Shown in pieces: positions 47,019 through 59,124 of a stretch of DNA of 64,000 nt. The stretch is from an uncultured Pelagibacteraceae bacterium (GTDB lineage Bacteria; Pseudomonadota; Alphaproteobacteria; Pelagibacterales; AG-422-B15). The notes beneath the pieces are model-generated. The model made no database searches, had not been told where the DNA came from, and saw nothing but the letters and a program-made list of their open reading frames with translations. A program made the position numbers and the translations under genes. How positions within the stretch are numbered: the stretch's first letter is position 1; each line of letters begins with the position of its first letter. The DNA lies in NCBI GenBank assembly GCA_902524285.1, contig CABZCR010000002.1, forward strand, positions 30,747 through 94,746, given 5' to 3'.

Positions 47019-47697
47019 TTATAATTTTTGTGGCATTGTGTATGGCTACTATTCCGTTAAAAATATTACGATAGTTTACATCTTTAAATTTTGTACCCTC
47101 AATTATTTTTTTAAAATTTTCTTGTGATGGGAAATTACTAATTGTTTTTGTTAAGTACTCATAAGGCTTTTCATCTCCAACAATAATTTTACCCATTAAT
47201 GGTATAATTGAAGAATAAAAATTATACACATTTGAAATTGTTTCATTCTCAGCTTTGGAAAATTCTAAGCAATAAAATTTTCCCCCAGGTTTTAGTACTC
47301 TATATGCTTCATCCAGTGAATTTTCAATATTAGAAAAATTTCTTACACCAAAGGATACGAGGTATGCATCAAAAGTATTTTCTTTAAAAGGGAGATCTTC
47401 TGCAGATGCAACAACCCATTCAATTTTATCTTTAAAGGTGTGATTTTTTTTTCCTTCTTCAACCATAAATTCATTAGGATCACACACAGTAGCCTTTCCT
47501 TTGCCTTTGACTCTTTTTAAAAATCGTCTTGCAACATCGCCAGTTCCTCCGGCTACATCAATTATATGCATCTCCTTTTCTGGAGAAAGCCAATCGATTA
47601 GTAATTCTTTCCAATATCTATGTGCTCCAAATGACATAATATCATTCATGATATCGTATTTGCTCGCAACTTTATCAAAAACTTCTTTTGTTTCCAT
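47008..47697 (-). CDS. ubiE: Ubiquinone/menaquinone C-methyltransferase UbiE
   Basis: SAM-dependent C-methylation in quinone synthesis. The family signatures Y-D-I-M-N-D-I-M-S-F-G-A-H-R-Y-W-K (about 14-30), D-V-A-G-G-T-G-D-V-A, F-G-V-R-N-F and R-V-L-K-P-G-G are intact. Length is 229 residues. It is divergent from mutM with 53 bases between the two starts. It overlaps ubiB, so the two quinone genes are co-translated. Ubiquinone is also the signal proposed for the RegB sensor further on. Confidence 0.96.
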   Translation of the reverse strand: METKEVFDKVASKYDIMNDIMSFGAHRYWKELLIDWLSPEKEMHIIDVAGGTGDVARRFLKRVKGKGKATVCDPNEFMVEEGKKNHTFKDKIEWVVASAEDLPFKENTFDAYLVSFGVRNFSNIENSLDEAYRVLKPGGKFYCLEFSKAENETISNVYNFYSSIIPLMGKIIVGDEKPYEYLTKTISNFPSQENFKKIIEGTKFKDVNYRNIFNGIVAIHNATKIINAQ

Positions 47698-47750
47698 AAT
47701 ACGCTTATTTATTTAATATCTTATAAACTAAAAAAGTATAAATGTAATAT

Positions 47751-48578
47751 ATGCCAGAGCTACCAGAAGTCCAAACAGTTGTAAATGGTATAAAAAGCAA
47801 AATTAAAAAGCACAAAATTTTACGATTCAAGAAATATATAAGTAAATTAAGATATCCTATCCAAAAAAATTTATCTTCAAAAATTGAGAGCTCTACAGTT
47901 ACAACTGTTTTTCGAAGAGCAAAATATATAATTATAAATTTATCAAATAACAGGTCCTTAGTAATACACTTAGGGATGTCAGGAAGGGTTATTATTGTAA
48001 AAGATAATAAAAAAAAATTTAAACACACACATTTCTCTATCTTTTTTAACAATAACTTAGTTTTTCAATTTATTGACCCAAGAAGATTTGGATATATTTT
48101 TGTTGCAGAAACAGCCTCATTAGAAAGACATAGGTTCTTCGTGAACCTTGGTATTGAGCCTCTTATTGGACAATTTAATGATCGATACCTAATAAACGTT
48201 ACTAAAAATAAAAAATCACCGATTAAAAATATAATTATGAATCAAAAATATATTGTTGGTGTTGGAAATATTTATGCGTCTGAAGCATTATTTATGTCAG
48301 GTATTCATCCATCCAGGTTAGGTAAAGATATTACAAAACGGGATTGTGAAAAATTGGTACGCGCTATTAAAAGTGTACTAAAAAAATCTATAAAATTAGG
48401 TGGTTCAAGTATAAACGACCATGCGATGGTTTCTGGAAAGATGGGATATTTTCAAAATAAATTGTATGTTTATGGTAGAGAAGGATCAAAATGTGTAAAA
48501 AAATCTTGTCAGTCGACCATAATACGAATAGTAATATCGCAGCGTTCATCATTTTATTGTTCTGAATGTCAAAGATAA
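47751..48578 (+). CDS. mutM: Formamidopyrimidine-DNA glycosylase
   Basis: Removes 8-oxoguanine and formamidopyrimidines from DNA. The catalytic amino end P2-E3-L-P-E-V-Q-T is perfect, and H-L-G-M-S-G-R and D-P-R-R-F-G are present. The carboxy-terminal zinc finger is C-V-K-K-S-C ... F-Y-C-S-E-C-Q, with four rather than two residues in the first half, a variant I recall from other members. Length is 275 residues. It precedes rpsT by 16 bases, as in many Alphaproteobacteria. Confidence 0.96.
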   Translation: MPELPEVQTVVNGIKSKIKKHKILRFKKYISKLRYPIQKNLSSKIESSTVTTVFRRAKYIIINLSNNRSLVIHLGMSGRVIIVKDNKKKFKHTHFSIFFNNNLVFQFIDPRRFGYIFVAETASLERHRFFVNLGIEPLIGQFNDRYLINVTKNKKSPIKNIIMNQKYIVGVGNIYASEALFMSGIHPSRLGKDITKRDCEKLVRAIKSVLKKSIKLGGSSINDHAMVSGKMGYFQNKLYVYGREGSKCVKKSCQSTIIRIVISQRSSFYCSECQR

Positions 48579-48594
48579 AAAAATATAATTAATT

Positions 48595-48858
48595 ATGGCC
48601 AATACAAAATCTGCAAAAGGTAAAGTAAGAGAGATCTCTAAAAAAACAGATATCAATAAGTCTGTAAGGAATAGATATCGTACCTATATTAAAAAAGTAG
48701 AACTAAATATTGTTAAAGGCAATAAAAACGAAGCTCAAGAGGCTCTCAAGCATGCAGAGTCAGAAATAATGTCAGCTGTTTCGAAAAAGATTGTTCATAA
48801 GAACACTGCCTCAAGAAAAATTTCACGTTTATCCAGCCAAATAAAATCAATCAAATAG
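48595..48858 (+). CDS. rpsT: 30S ribosomal protein S20
   Basis: An 87-residue, strongly basic helical protein that binds 16S rRNA. It starts M-A-N-T-K-S-A-K and contains N-R-Y-R-T-Y-I-K-K, A-V-S-K-K-I-V-H-K-N-T-A-S-R-K-I-S-R-L, all typical of S20. It keeps the conserved place between mutM and dnaA. Confidence 0.95.
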   Translation: MANTKSAKGKVREISKKTDINKSVRNRYRTYIKKVELNIVKGNKNEAQEALKHAESEIMSAVSKKIVHKNTASRKISRLSSQIKSIK

Positions 48859-49046
48859 ATTCATTAAACTTTTTCCGTAGCTTATGATAAGCATTGAAAG
48901 TTACATGCAAACATAACACACTAATTTAATTCTAAATTTTATAAGTATCTTAATTGCTTTTATTATTGCGATTCATTTTTAGAGAAGCTAACTTAATTCA
49001 AATTAAAAAATATCTTTCTTAATTATTCAGAAAAAATAATTTTTTA

Positions 49047-49083
49047 GACTAAAACTATCAAGAATTTAGTCAGGGCTTTTTTT
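49047..49083 (+). terminator. Weak terminator-like hairpin upstream of dnaA
   Basis: GACTAAA and TTTAGTC pair across an eleven-base loop, and T7 follows five bases after the stem. This is weaker than a standard intrinsic terminator. It could end the mutM-rpsT message or influence dnaA expression. Confidence 0.3.
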
Positions 49084-49166
49084 GATCTAATTTTTGTTTT
49101 AAATAAAAAGTATAAAAAGAATTATGTTTTTTTTGTAAATTGGATAAGATTTTATATAGGGCTATT

Positions 49167-49173
49167 GGAGGGG
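49167..49173 (+). promoter_or_regulatory. Strong ribosome-binding site deciding the dnaA start
   Basis: GGAGGGG lies eight bases before the ATG at 49182. It settles the start in favour of that ATG over the TTG at 49140. Confidence 0.8.
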
Positions 49174-49181
49174 CTTGCAAA

Positions 49182-50591
49182 ATGTATCAAGATTTAAACA
49201 AGAATCAAGCTTCATCAGTTAATCTAAAAGATCAATGGAATTCAGTCTTAAAAAAACTAAATGCAGAGTATGGTAACGAGATATTTAATAGCTGGATCAA
49301 AAATATCTCAATAAGAAATCTAGATGAAGATGTTTTATATTTTACTGTTCCTACAAGATTTATTAGAGATTGGATTACCTCACATTATTTAGACAAAATT
49401 ATATATTTTCTAAGTCAAGAAAACTCTCAAATCAAAAGAGTAAAAATAAATATTGATAATTCACTAACTGCCAACATGCTTAATATTGATAAAAATTCTC
49501 TTGATCAAAATAAAATAAATATCAATACAAATACCTCTAATTATATTGACGACTGGCCATTAGATGACCGTTTCAAATTTGATAAATTTGTAGTTGGTCC
49601 ATCAAATGAACTTGCATTTGCTTCTGCAAAAAGATTCTGTTCAAATAATGTAGATGATTTTAATCCTCTATATATTTATGGAGGTGTTGGCCTAGGTAAA
49701 ACTCACCTGCTTCATGCAATTGGATGGAAGTTGAAAGAAGAAAATATAGCAAATAGTATTTTATATCTTTCTGCTGAAAGATTTATGTTTCAATTTATAA
49801 AGTCTCTAAGGCAAAAAGATACTATGTCATTTAAGCAAAAATTTAGATCAGTAGATGTCCTAATACTTGACGATATTCAGTTCATGATGGGAAAAGTTTC
49901 AACACAAGAGGAGTTTTTTCATACTTTTAATTGGTTATTGGATATGAATAAAAAAGTTATAATCTCGGGCGATAGATCTCCTAGCGAACTAGTTAGTTTT
50001 AATGAAAGAATGAAGTCTAGATTATCTGGTGGATTAGTGGTGGATATTATGCCTGCAGATTTTAATTTGAGATTTTCAATTATTAAAAATAAATATGCAG
50101 AACTTGTTGCTAGAAATAAAAATTCGTTAAGCTTAGATGAGGAAGTGCTATCATTTCTAGCAAAAACGGTTGCCTCTAATGTAAGAGAACTAGAAGGTGC
50201 ATTAAATAAAGTTTATACATTTTCAAATATTTTAGGTAAAAAAATTGATATTGAATTAACAAAATCAGTTTTAAAAGATTTACTTAGATCAAACGATAGA
50301 AGAATTACGATTGATGAAATTCAAAAGAAAGTATCGAGTTATTATAATATCAAGCTTGACGATCTTATATCTAGTAGAAGAATAAGAACTTTTGCAAGAC
50401 CAAGACAAGTAGCAATGTATTTATCAAAAAAACTTACCACTAGATCGTTACCTGAGATTGGAAGAAAATTTGGAGGAAGAGACCATACTACTGTTATTCA
50501 TGCAGTAAAAAAAATTGATGAATTGAAACAACATGATTCAAAATTTGATGAGGATGTAAACTTGATTACTCAAATGATAACCTCTGTTTAA
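49182..50591 (+). CDS. dnaA: Chromosomal replication initiator DnaA
   Basis: Opens the replication origin as an ATP-bound oligomer. The ATG at 49182 gives 469 residues. Domain I (W-N-S-V-L-K-K-L, F-N-S-W-I) is followed by a short Asn-rich linker, then the AAA+ domain with Walker A G-G-V-G-L-G-K-T-H at about 167-175, Walker B L-I-L-D-D-I-Q-F and R-M-K-S-R-L-S-G-G-L. The DNA-binding domain ends in G-G-R-D-H-T-T-V-I-H-A-V near 431-442. dnaN follows after 24 bases. Confidence 0.96.
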   Translation: MYQDLNKNQASSVNLKDQWNSVLKKLNAEYGNEIFNSWIKNISIRNLDEDVLYFTVPTRFIRDWITSHYLDKIIYFLSQENSQIKRVKINIDNSLTANMLNIDKNSLDQNKININTNTSNYIDDWPLDDRFKFDKFVVGPSNELAFASAKRFCSNNVDDFNPLYIYGGVGLGKTHLLHAIGWKLKEENIANSILYLSAERFMFQFIKSLRQKDTMSFKQKFRSVDVLILDDIQFMMGKVSTQEEFFHTFNWLLDMNKKVIISGDRSPSELVSFNERMKSRLSGGLVVDIMPADFNLRFSIIKNKYAELVARNKNSLSLDEEVLSFLAKTVASNVRELEGALNKVYTFSNILGKKIDIELTKSVLKDLLRSNDRRITIDEIQKKVSSYYNIKLDDLISSRRIRTFARPRQVAMYLSKKLTTRSLPEIGRKFGGRDHTTVIHAVKKIDELKQHDSKFDEDVNLITQMITSV

Positions 50592-50615
50592 TCAGTTACT
50601 GATGCTTAATAATTT

Positions 50616-51743
50616 ATGGAATTTAAAATAAATAGTTCAGATCTGCTCAAGGCACTTTCTCATATTCATGGAATAGTCGAAGTTAGACATACATTGCCTA
50701 TACTCTCAAACATTATACTAAAAGCAAAAGATAATGAATTAACTCTGTCATCGACGAATTTAGATATATACTGTGCAGACAAAATTCAAGCAGAAGTTTC
50801 TATAGCAGGTGAAATCTCAGTTTCAGCAGTAACATTTTTTGAAATTATTAAACGACTTCCACCTGGTTCGGAAGTTGTGATGACAATGGAAGAAGGAGAA
50901 AATGAAATTAAATTAAAATGTGGAAGGTCAAAATTCAACTTATCAACTCTTAAAACAGATGATTTTCCAATTATTTCTGAAAATGATTTATCAACAAACT
51001 TTGTCTTAAGCGCCGATGAGTTGATAAGAATTATAGACAAAACAAAATTTGCAGTATCAAACGAAGAAACAAGATATTATTTAAACGGTATCTTTCTGCA
51101 TAAAGCTGATAGAAATTCTATACAATTTTTAAGGGCTGTTGCCACAGACGGTCATCGTTTAGCACAATATGATATTCCACTTCCACAGGGTGCTGAAGAT
51201 ATAACTGGTATTATTATTCCAAAAAAGACTATTTTTGAATTAAGAAAAGTACTTGATGATGCCAATGGTGATGTGAGTATTTCATTAAATGAAAATAAAA
51301 TTAAATTTACTTTTAATGATCTAAAAATTATCTCAAAGGTTATTGATGGTACATTTCCCGACTATACAAAAGTTATACCTCAGAATAATAACAAAAATTT
51401 TAAAACGAATAACAATGAATTAAAAAATGCTATTGATCGTGTCTCGGCCGTTGCAGCTAATGAAGAATCTAAATCTAAAGCAATTAAGCTTTCTTTAGAG
51501 GATAATAGGCTAAATCTAAGTGTTGAAAGTCAATCAAAAGGTTCAGCAAATGAAATAATAGATATTAGCTATGATGGTGATAAAGTTGATATCGGTTTTA
51601 ATTCTAAATATATCATAGATATTTGTAATGAAGTCGATGGAGAGGAAGTTGATATAAGTTTATTAGACTCGGTCTCACCAGCCATTATTCTTGATAAGAC
51701 AGATGAAAATCTATTTTTCGTTCTAATGCCTATGCGAATTTAA
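50616..51743 (+). CDS. dnaN: DNA polymerase III sliding clamp (beta subunit)
   Basis: Ring-shaped processivity factor made of three similar domains; the 375 residues match the family. Typical stretches are L-P-I-L-S-N-I at about 26-32, A-T-D-G-H-R-L-A at about 172-179, and the closing F-V-L-M-P-M-R-I, near the end that contacts clamp-binding motifs. It lies in the dnaA-dnaN-recF-gyrB order, and recF begins two bases after the stop. Confidence 0.96.
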   Translation: MEFKINSSDLLKALSHIHGIVEVRHTLPILSNIILKAKDNELTLSSTNLDIYCADKIQAEVSIAGEISVSAVTFFEIIKRLPPGSEVVMTMEEGENEIKLKCGRSKFNLSTLKTDDFPIISENDLSTNFVLSADELIRIIDKTKFAVSNEETRYYLNGIFLHKADRNSIQFLRAVATDGHRLAQYDIPLPQGAEDITGIIIPKKTIFELRKVLDDANGDVSISLNENKIKFTFNDLKIISKVIDGTFPDYTKVIPQNNNKNFKTNNNELKNAIDRVSAVAANEESKSKAIKLSLEDNRLNLSVESQSKGSANEIIDISYDGDKVDIGFNSKYIIDICNEVDGEEVDISLLDSVSPAIILDKTDENLFFVLMPMRI

Positions 51744-51745
51744 TT

Positions 51746-52861
51746 ATGTATCCTAATACTAGGATTGACAAAATTTCATTAATTAATTTTAAAAATCATT
51801 TAAATACAAATCTAAAAGATCTCAGTTCATTTGTTGTCCTTAATGGACATAATGGATCAGGCAAAACAAATATATTAGAGGCGATATCTCTTTTTTCACC
51901 TGGTCGCGGTATGAAAAATTCACACTTTGCGGAGATGCCAAATAAGGATAAGGATCAAAAGAATTTTGAGATTAAAATAAAAGTAAAGTATGACACTGGT
52001 GAAGTTGAACTTTTTCGAAGTTTTTCATCTGTGGAAAAAAATAAAAATTATATTTCAGTAGATAATGAGAAAATTACTAATTTTCAATTATTAGAATTCA
52101 TAAATATATTGTGGATTACACCAATAATGGAAAAAGTAATCATTCAAAGTAATTACGAGAAAAGAAATTTTTTTGATCGACTTATTTTTAATATAAATAA
52201 AAATCACTTAAAAAATTATGCCAAAATACAAAAATTACTAAGTGAGAGATTAGCTTTATTGAAAGAAAAAAACTATGATACAAATTGGTTAAGTATTGTC
52301 GAAAAAAATATTGCAAACCTATCTGTTAGATTACTAATGGACAGAATAAATTTTATTGATCATCTTAACAATAACCTAAGATCTGTTAAAGTTCCCTTTA
52401 ATGCATGTCAAATCGATATTTCCCATGAATTATCCAAATTAGGCGATATTAGTAATTCTGAGTGCATTACAGAAAAGTACATAATTGCACTAAATAAAAA
52501 CAGGGAAATAGACGCTGCATTAAATAAAACTACTCTAACAGTCAATAGAGTAGAAATTAAAATATTCAATAACATTGAAAGGATTATTGAAGCAAAAAAT
52601 TGTTCGACTGGAGAACAAAAATCTATTTTACTTTCTATATTTTTATCAGTAGCTAGTATGGTAAAAGATCAAAATAACAGTCGTTCCCCTATTATTTTAA
52701 TTGATGAGGCTATGGCTCATCTTGATTCAGAACATAAAGAATTTCTATTCGGTGAACTAGAGAGTTTAAAATCACAAGTATGGTTTTCTGGTGTGTCAAA
52801 AGATTTGTTTGAGAATATTAATAACCAAACTGTTTTCTTTGATATGAAAAATGTTGTATAA
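51746..52861 (+). CDS. recF: DNA replication and repair protein RecF
   Basis: SMC-like ATPase that loads RecA at gaps with RecO and RecR. Walker A is G-H-N-G-S-G-K-T-N at about 34-42. The ABC signature lies in C-S-T-G-E-Q-K-S-I-L-L, and Walker B in P-I-I-L-I-D-E-A-M-A-H-L-D. Length is 371 residues. The middle region is diverged and Lys/Asn-rich, as expected in an AT-rich genome. Position between dnaN and gyrB confirms the call. Confidence 0.94.
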   Translation: MYPNTRIDKISLINFKNHLNTNLKDLSSFVVLNGHNGSGKTNILEAISLFSPGRGMKNSHFAEMPNKDKDQKNFEIKIKVKYDTGEVELFRSFSSVEKNKNYISVDNEKITNFQLLEFINILWITPIMEKVIIQSNYEKRNFFDRLIFNINKNHLKNYAKIQKLLSERLALLKEKNYDTNWLSIVEKNIANLSVRLLMDRINFIDHLNNNLRSVKVPFNACQIDISHELSKLGDISNSECITEKYIIALNKNREIDAALNKTTLTVNRVEIKIFNNIERIIEAKNCSTGEQKSILLSIFLSVASMVKDQNNSRSPIILIDEAMAHLDSEHKEFLFGELESLKSQVWFSGVSKDLFENINNQTVFFDMKNVV

Positions 52862-52883
52862 TACAATAAAACAAAACATGTAA

Positions 52884-55999
<3,116 letters not shown>

Positions 56000-56064
56000 T
56001 TTTTATTGATTGAAAGAATACAGAATATTATTAGATTAATATGATTAATGATAGGAAATAAATT

Positions 56065-57364
56065 TTGACCAACTTGATTAAACAATCATTTGATGAAGAA
56101 ATTAATTTAAAATTAAGAACTCTAAATCTTATACATTGGACAGCAGTATTTGGTCAGTTTTTTGCTGTTGTGATTGCATATTTTTATTTCGAAATAAGCT
56201 TTAGTATATATTTCTGTATATTTTTAATCTTACTTAGCGTTATATTAAATGTTCTTGTTAGTATTTTTTACCCTTTAACTAAAATACTTAATTACAATGA
56301 AACTTTTTTCATTCTCGTTTTTGATTTGCTTCAATTAGTAGGCCTTCTTTTTTTAACTGGAGGATTAACTAATCCATTTTCTGTATTAATACTTGCGCCT
56401 CTTGTAATTGCAGCAACCTATCTTGATCTAAAAAGAATAATTATTATTACTTTAATAGCTATTATTTCACTCAATTTTCTTGCTTTTTTTTTATTTTCCA
56501 TTAGAGAGCGATGCACTAGGTATTAGTCAAAATGAATTTTCTAGATTTGAGATATTTTTAATATGGTCGGCATTAATAATTGCTGTAATATTTCTTACAT
56601 TTTACTGTTTTAGGGTAGCAGATGACTCGAGAAAAACACGTAAGGCGCTCAAGGAAACGCAACTTTCTCTTTCAAATGAGGAAAAAGTTTCAGCACTTAT
56701 GGGATTAACGGCAGCAGCAGTACACGAACTAGGTACTCCGTTGTCAACTATTTCAGTGATTACAAAAGAACTTGTCAATAATAACGATGACGAACAAGTA
56801 AAAGAAGATTTAAATCTAATACAATCTCAGCTTAAAAGATGTAGTAATATATTAGAAAGATTAAGATCAAATAGTTTAGATGATAAAAATAATGAATTTA
56901 TAAATCAGTTAGACTTTATTCGTTTGATTAATGAAATAACATCTTCTTATGATAATGATAATATTAACATTATAATTTCTAATGATCCTTATTTTGAGAA
57001 TATAAATGTTACAATTCCTAGGTCAGCTGAAATAGTCCATTCAATAACCAATGTAGTTGATAATGCATTCAAATTTGCAAGTTCACAAATAGACATCAAT
57101 TTGATCAACGAAGAAAATAATATCATTATTGAAGTAGCAGATGATGGTCCTGGATTCGCACCAGAAATATTCCCCTTTCTCGGGGAACCGTATATAAGAA
57201 ATAATAACAAGGCTATAAAACAGGGTCTTGGCTTAGGTTTATTCATTTCTAAAAACTTACTTGCAAAGTCTCAAGGTGAGATTAAATTTTCTCAAAGGGA
57301 AGGCGGTGGAGGATTAGTAAAAATATTTTTATCAAAAAATTACCTCAATTTATCTAATGAGTAA
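56065..57364 (+). pseudogene. regB: Redox sensor histidine kinase RegB, split by a frameshift at a T9 tract
   Basis: Two overlapping frames together form one RegB/PrrB sensor kinase. The first (56065-56526) holds membrane helices and the quinone-site motif G-G-L-T-N-P-F, then runs off into R-E-R-C-T-R-Y and stops. The second (in frame from about 56483 to 57364) continues with F-P-L-E-S-D, a last membrane helix, the H-box A-A-A-V-H-E-L-G-T-P-L (His codon 56723-56725), the redox Cys of Q-L-K-R-C-S-N-I-L, and the G-L-G-L-G-L-F ATP lid. Removing one T from T9 at 56484-56492 would restore a protein of about 432 residues with the family's F-F-x-x-P-L junction. It may be a sequencing indel, slippage-tolerant expression, or a real lesion. 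The intact regA that follows argues against long-standing loss. The TTG at 56065 and upstream signals are weak. Confidence 0.85.
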
Positions 57365-57911
57365 TGTAAAGAAAGTTTATATGAATAATGAAAAATCATT
57401 AATGATTATTGATGATGACGATGTGTTTAGGAATAGGTTAATTACTGCAATGAAACGTAAGGGCTACGATGCATTTGGGGCTTCATCAGTTTCAGAGGCT
57501 ATATCATTAGTTAACACAAATCCTCCAAAATATGCTGTAGTTGATTTACGCCTAAACGATGGTAATGGCTTGGAAGTTGTTTCAATTTTATCCAATAAAA
57601 GGCCAGACAGTAAAATAGTAATGCTCACAGGATATGGAAATATACCAACTGCAGTCGCGGCCGTTAAAGAAGGTGCTTGTGATTATCTCGCAAAACCTGC
57701 GGATGCTGATGATATTGAGGCCGCACTAAAGGCTCCTTATTCATCTACACCTGAACCTCCACAAAACCCAATGTCCGCAGACAGGGTAAAGTGGGAGCAT
57801 ATACTGAGAGTGTATGAGTTGTGTAACCGAAATGTTTCTGAGACCGCTAGAAGACTAAAGATGCATAGGCGAACTTTACAGAGAATTCTACAGAAAAAAT
57901 CTCCGAAATAA
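57357..57911 (+). CDS. regA: Redox response regulator RegA/PrrA
   Basis: A 184-residue response regulator. The receiver domain has D19-D-D-D22, phospho-acceptor Asp63 (V-V-D63-L-R-L-N) and Lys113 (L-A-K-P). Then comes a proline-rich hinge (S-S-T-P-E-P-P-Q-N-P) and a Fis-type helix-turn-helix (about 145-180; N-V-S-E-T-A-R-R-L-K-M-H-R-R-T-L-Q-R-I-L). The hinge and DNA-binding segment are diagnostic of RegA, the global redox regulator of Alphaproteobacteria. With the ATG at 57357 the acceptor is Asp63, as in Rhodobacter; an ATG at 57381 is an alternative. It overlaps regB by eight bases. senC is absent. Confidence 0.93.
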   Translation: MSNVKKVYMNNEKSLMIIDDDDVFRNRLITAMKRKGYDAFGASSVSEAISLVNTNPPKYAVVDLRLNDGNGLEVVSILSNKRPDSKIVMLTGYGNIPTAVAAVKEGACDYLAKPADADDIEAALKAPYSSTPEPPQNPMSADRVKWEHILRVYELCNRNVSETARRLKMHRRTLQRILQKKSPK

Positions 57912-57915
57912 ATAG

Positions 57916-59124
57916 TTAAGCAGTTTTCTTTAATTGATTGATTTCACTTAAGGTACTTACACCTTGGTCGGCAATTTCCTGGCCAGCAACAGTATCACTC
58001 TCATTATTTAACTCATCCATATTAACAAATTCTGCATAAGTAGCTCTGGTCCTATCTGTAATTATATGGGCCTTTAAAAGTGTTTTAACCAGAACTCTAA
58101 AGATATTGTTTTGGTTTTTCATCTCATCTTTGATTACTTCACCCTGATCTATGTACTTATGGAACTCCCGATCTACCCATTTATGATCTAAACCAACACA
58201 GGAATATACATGTTTCTTCTCAAATGGATTAACTAGGTTAAATAGAAGTTCAACAAAGATTTTTTCAGCCCAATCTTCTACTTTGATATGCTCTTTCTTA
58301 GTCAATTTTGGCACTGTTCTATCTGCCCATATTTTTCCAAATTTGTGATGAAATGCTTCATCGCTCATCGTGTATTTTAATAACGTTTTTAATACTGGGT
58401 CATTTGTATTTTCGTATGCCATGGCAAATGCTCCCATAGCCAATCCCTCAATCATCATTTGCATTCCAATTATCTTTTTATAAACTAAATCTGATGAAAC
58501 AATCTCATTAGCTACCCTACCTAGAGTTGGTCCAACTTTGTAAGGGGATCCCCATCTAGCTTGTATATACTTTGTAAAACCTGCAACGTGTCTAGCCTCC
58601 TCCCTCGTTTGATTAGCTGCATATTCCTGAGCACCTGGATCTCTTAAAACGTGACATAAACTTGCACTTAATGAAAGGGCAGCCTGCTCACCATGAAGAA
58701 TTTGGGATAATACAAATCTAAAACTCTCATTATTCAATTTGATTAATTGTTGCTTTGATAACTTCTCTCTAATACTTGGAATTTGGAGTTCAATTCCGAA
58801 AGGGCCATCAGGATCCACAATATTTTCATTTTCTATGTCAAATGGAATATCAAAATCAATATACTTCTTATCGTTTGGATCCCAGAAATGTTTGTGAGTA
58901 GCGCTAATTATTTTATCAAAAGCGTCAGAGCGATCACTGTAACGATCTTCATCCATCATTGGAATAAAGTGTCTAGGATTTGCTGCATTATAGGCAGGGT
59001 CTTTTGTAAGTGAATTTTTACCCGATTTGGAGGTTTGCCATTTTTCTTGAACCTTATAAACTTGGTCTTTAGCTACAATTTTTGCGATTTGTATTTTTTG
59101 TGTTAATTCAACCATCAGATTCAT
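57916..59124 (-). CDS. Large ferritin-like diiron protein of unknown function
   Basis: A 402-residue soluble protein. Four carboxylate/His ligand sets of a ferritin-like diiron centre can be read: Glu146 (L-H-G-E-Q-A-A), E176-A-R-H179, Glu226 (M-I-E-G-L-A-M-G) and E256-A-F-H259. This is the E...E-x2-H...E...E-x2-H pattern of ribonucleotide-reductase-like oxygenases and rubrerythrin relatives. About 110 residues precede the helical bundle and about 130 follow it; neither part suggests a known domain. I recall uncharacterised ferritin-like proteins of similar size in other Alphaproteobacteria. An oxygenase, desaturase or peroxide-scavenging role is possible. A palindromic operator candidate overlaps its promoter, and an RND exporter is divergent. 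Confidence 0.75.
   Translation of the reverse strand: MNLMVELTQKIQIAKIVAKDQVYKVQEKWQTSKSGKNSLTKDPAYNAANPRHFIPMMDEDRYSDRSDAFDKIISATHKHFWDPNDKKYIDFDIPFDIENENIVDPDGPFGIELQIPSIREKLSKQQLIKLNNESFRFVLSQILHGEQAALSLSASLCHVLRDPGAQEYAANQTREEARHVAGFTKYIQARWGSPYKVGPTLGRVANEIVSSDLVYKKIIGMQMMIEGLAMGAFAMAYENTNDPVLKTLLKYTMSDEAFHHKFGKIWADRTVPKLTKKEHIKVEDWAEKIFVELLFNLVNPFEKKHVYSCVGLDHKWVDREFHKYIDQGEVIKDEMKNQNNIFRVLVKTLLKAHIITDRTRATYAEFVNMDELNNESDTVAGQEIADQGVSTLSEINQLKKTA

Larger units (their letters stand above)
48859..49181. other. Non-coding rpsT-dnaA interval
   Basis: This 323-base stretch is the longest gap in the window. It is very AT-rich. It contains a 13-base palindrome GCTTATGATAAGC (48880-48892), a seven-base-pair inverted repeat near 49047-49071 followed by T7, and the dnaA ribosome site. 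I see no TTATCCACA-type DnaA box, so although an origin next to dnaA is possible, nothing here supports it directly. No small reading frame with a convincing start was found. Confidence 0.6.

Noticed and set aside
47705..48052. A 115-codon open frame on the strand opposite the start of mutM
   Set aside because: It lies entirely opposite mutM and the ubiE-mutM gap, has no family motif, and its Phe/Leu/Ile-rich content is what the complement of an A-rich gene gives.
48478..48575. The C-x4-C spacing in the MutM zinc finger as a defect
   Set aside because: All four Cys are present, and a four-residue first half is a variant I know from intact MutM proteins.
48880..48892. The palindrome GCTTATGATAAGC as a terminator of rpsT
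   Set aside because: The one-base centre cannot form a hairpin of that size and no T run follows; at most it is a protein-binding site.
49140..49181. A longer DnaA starting from TTG at 49140
   Set aside because: The GGAGGGG ribosome site lies inside this extension and is perfectly spaced for the ATG at 49182; the extra 14 residues are not DnaA-like.
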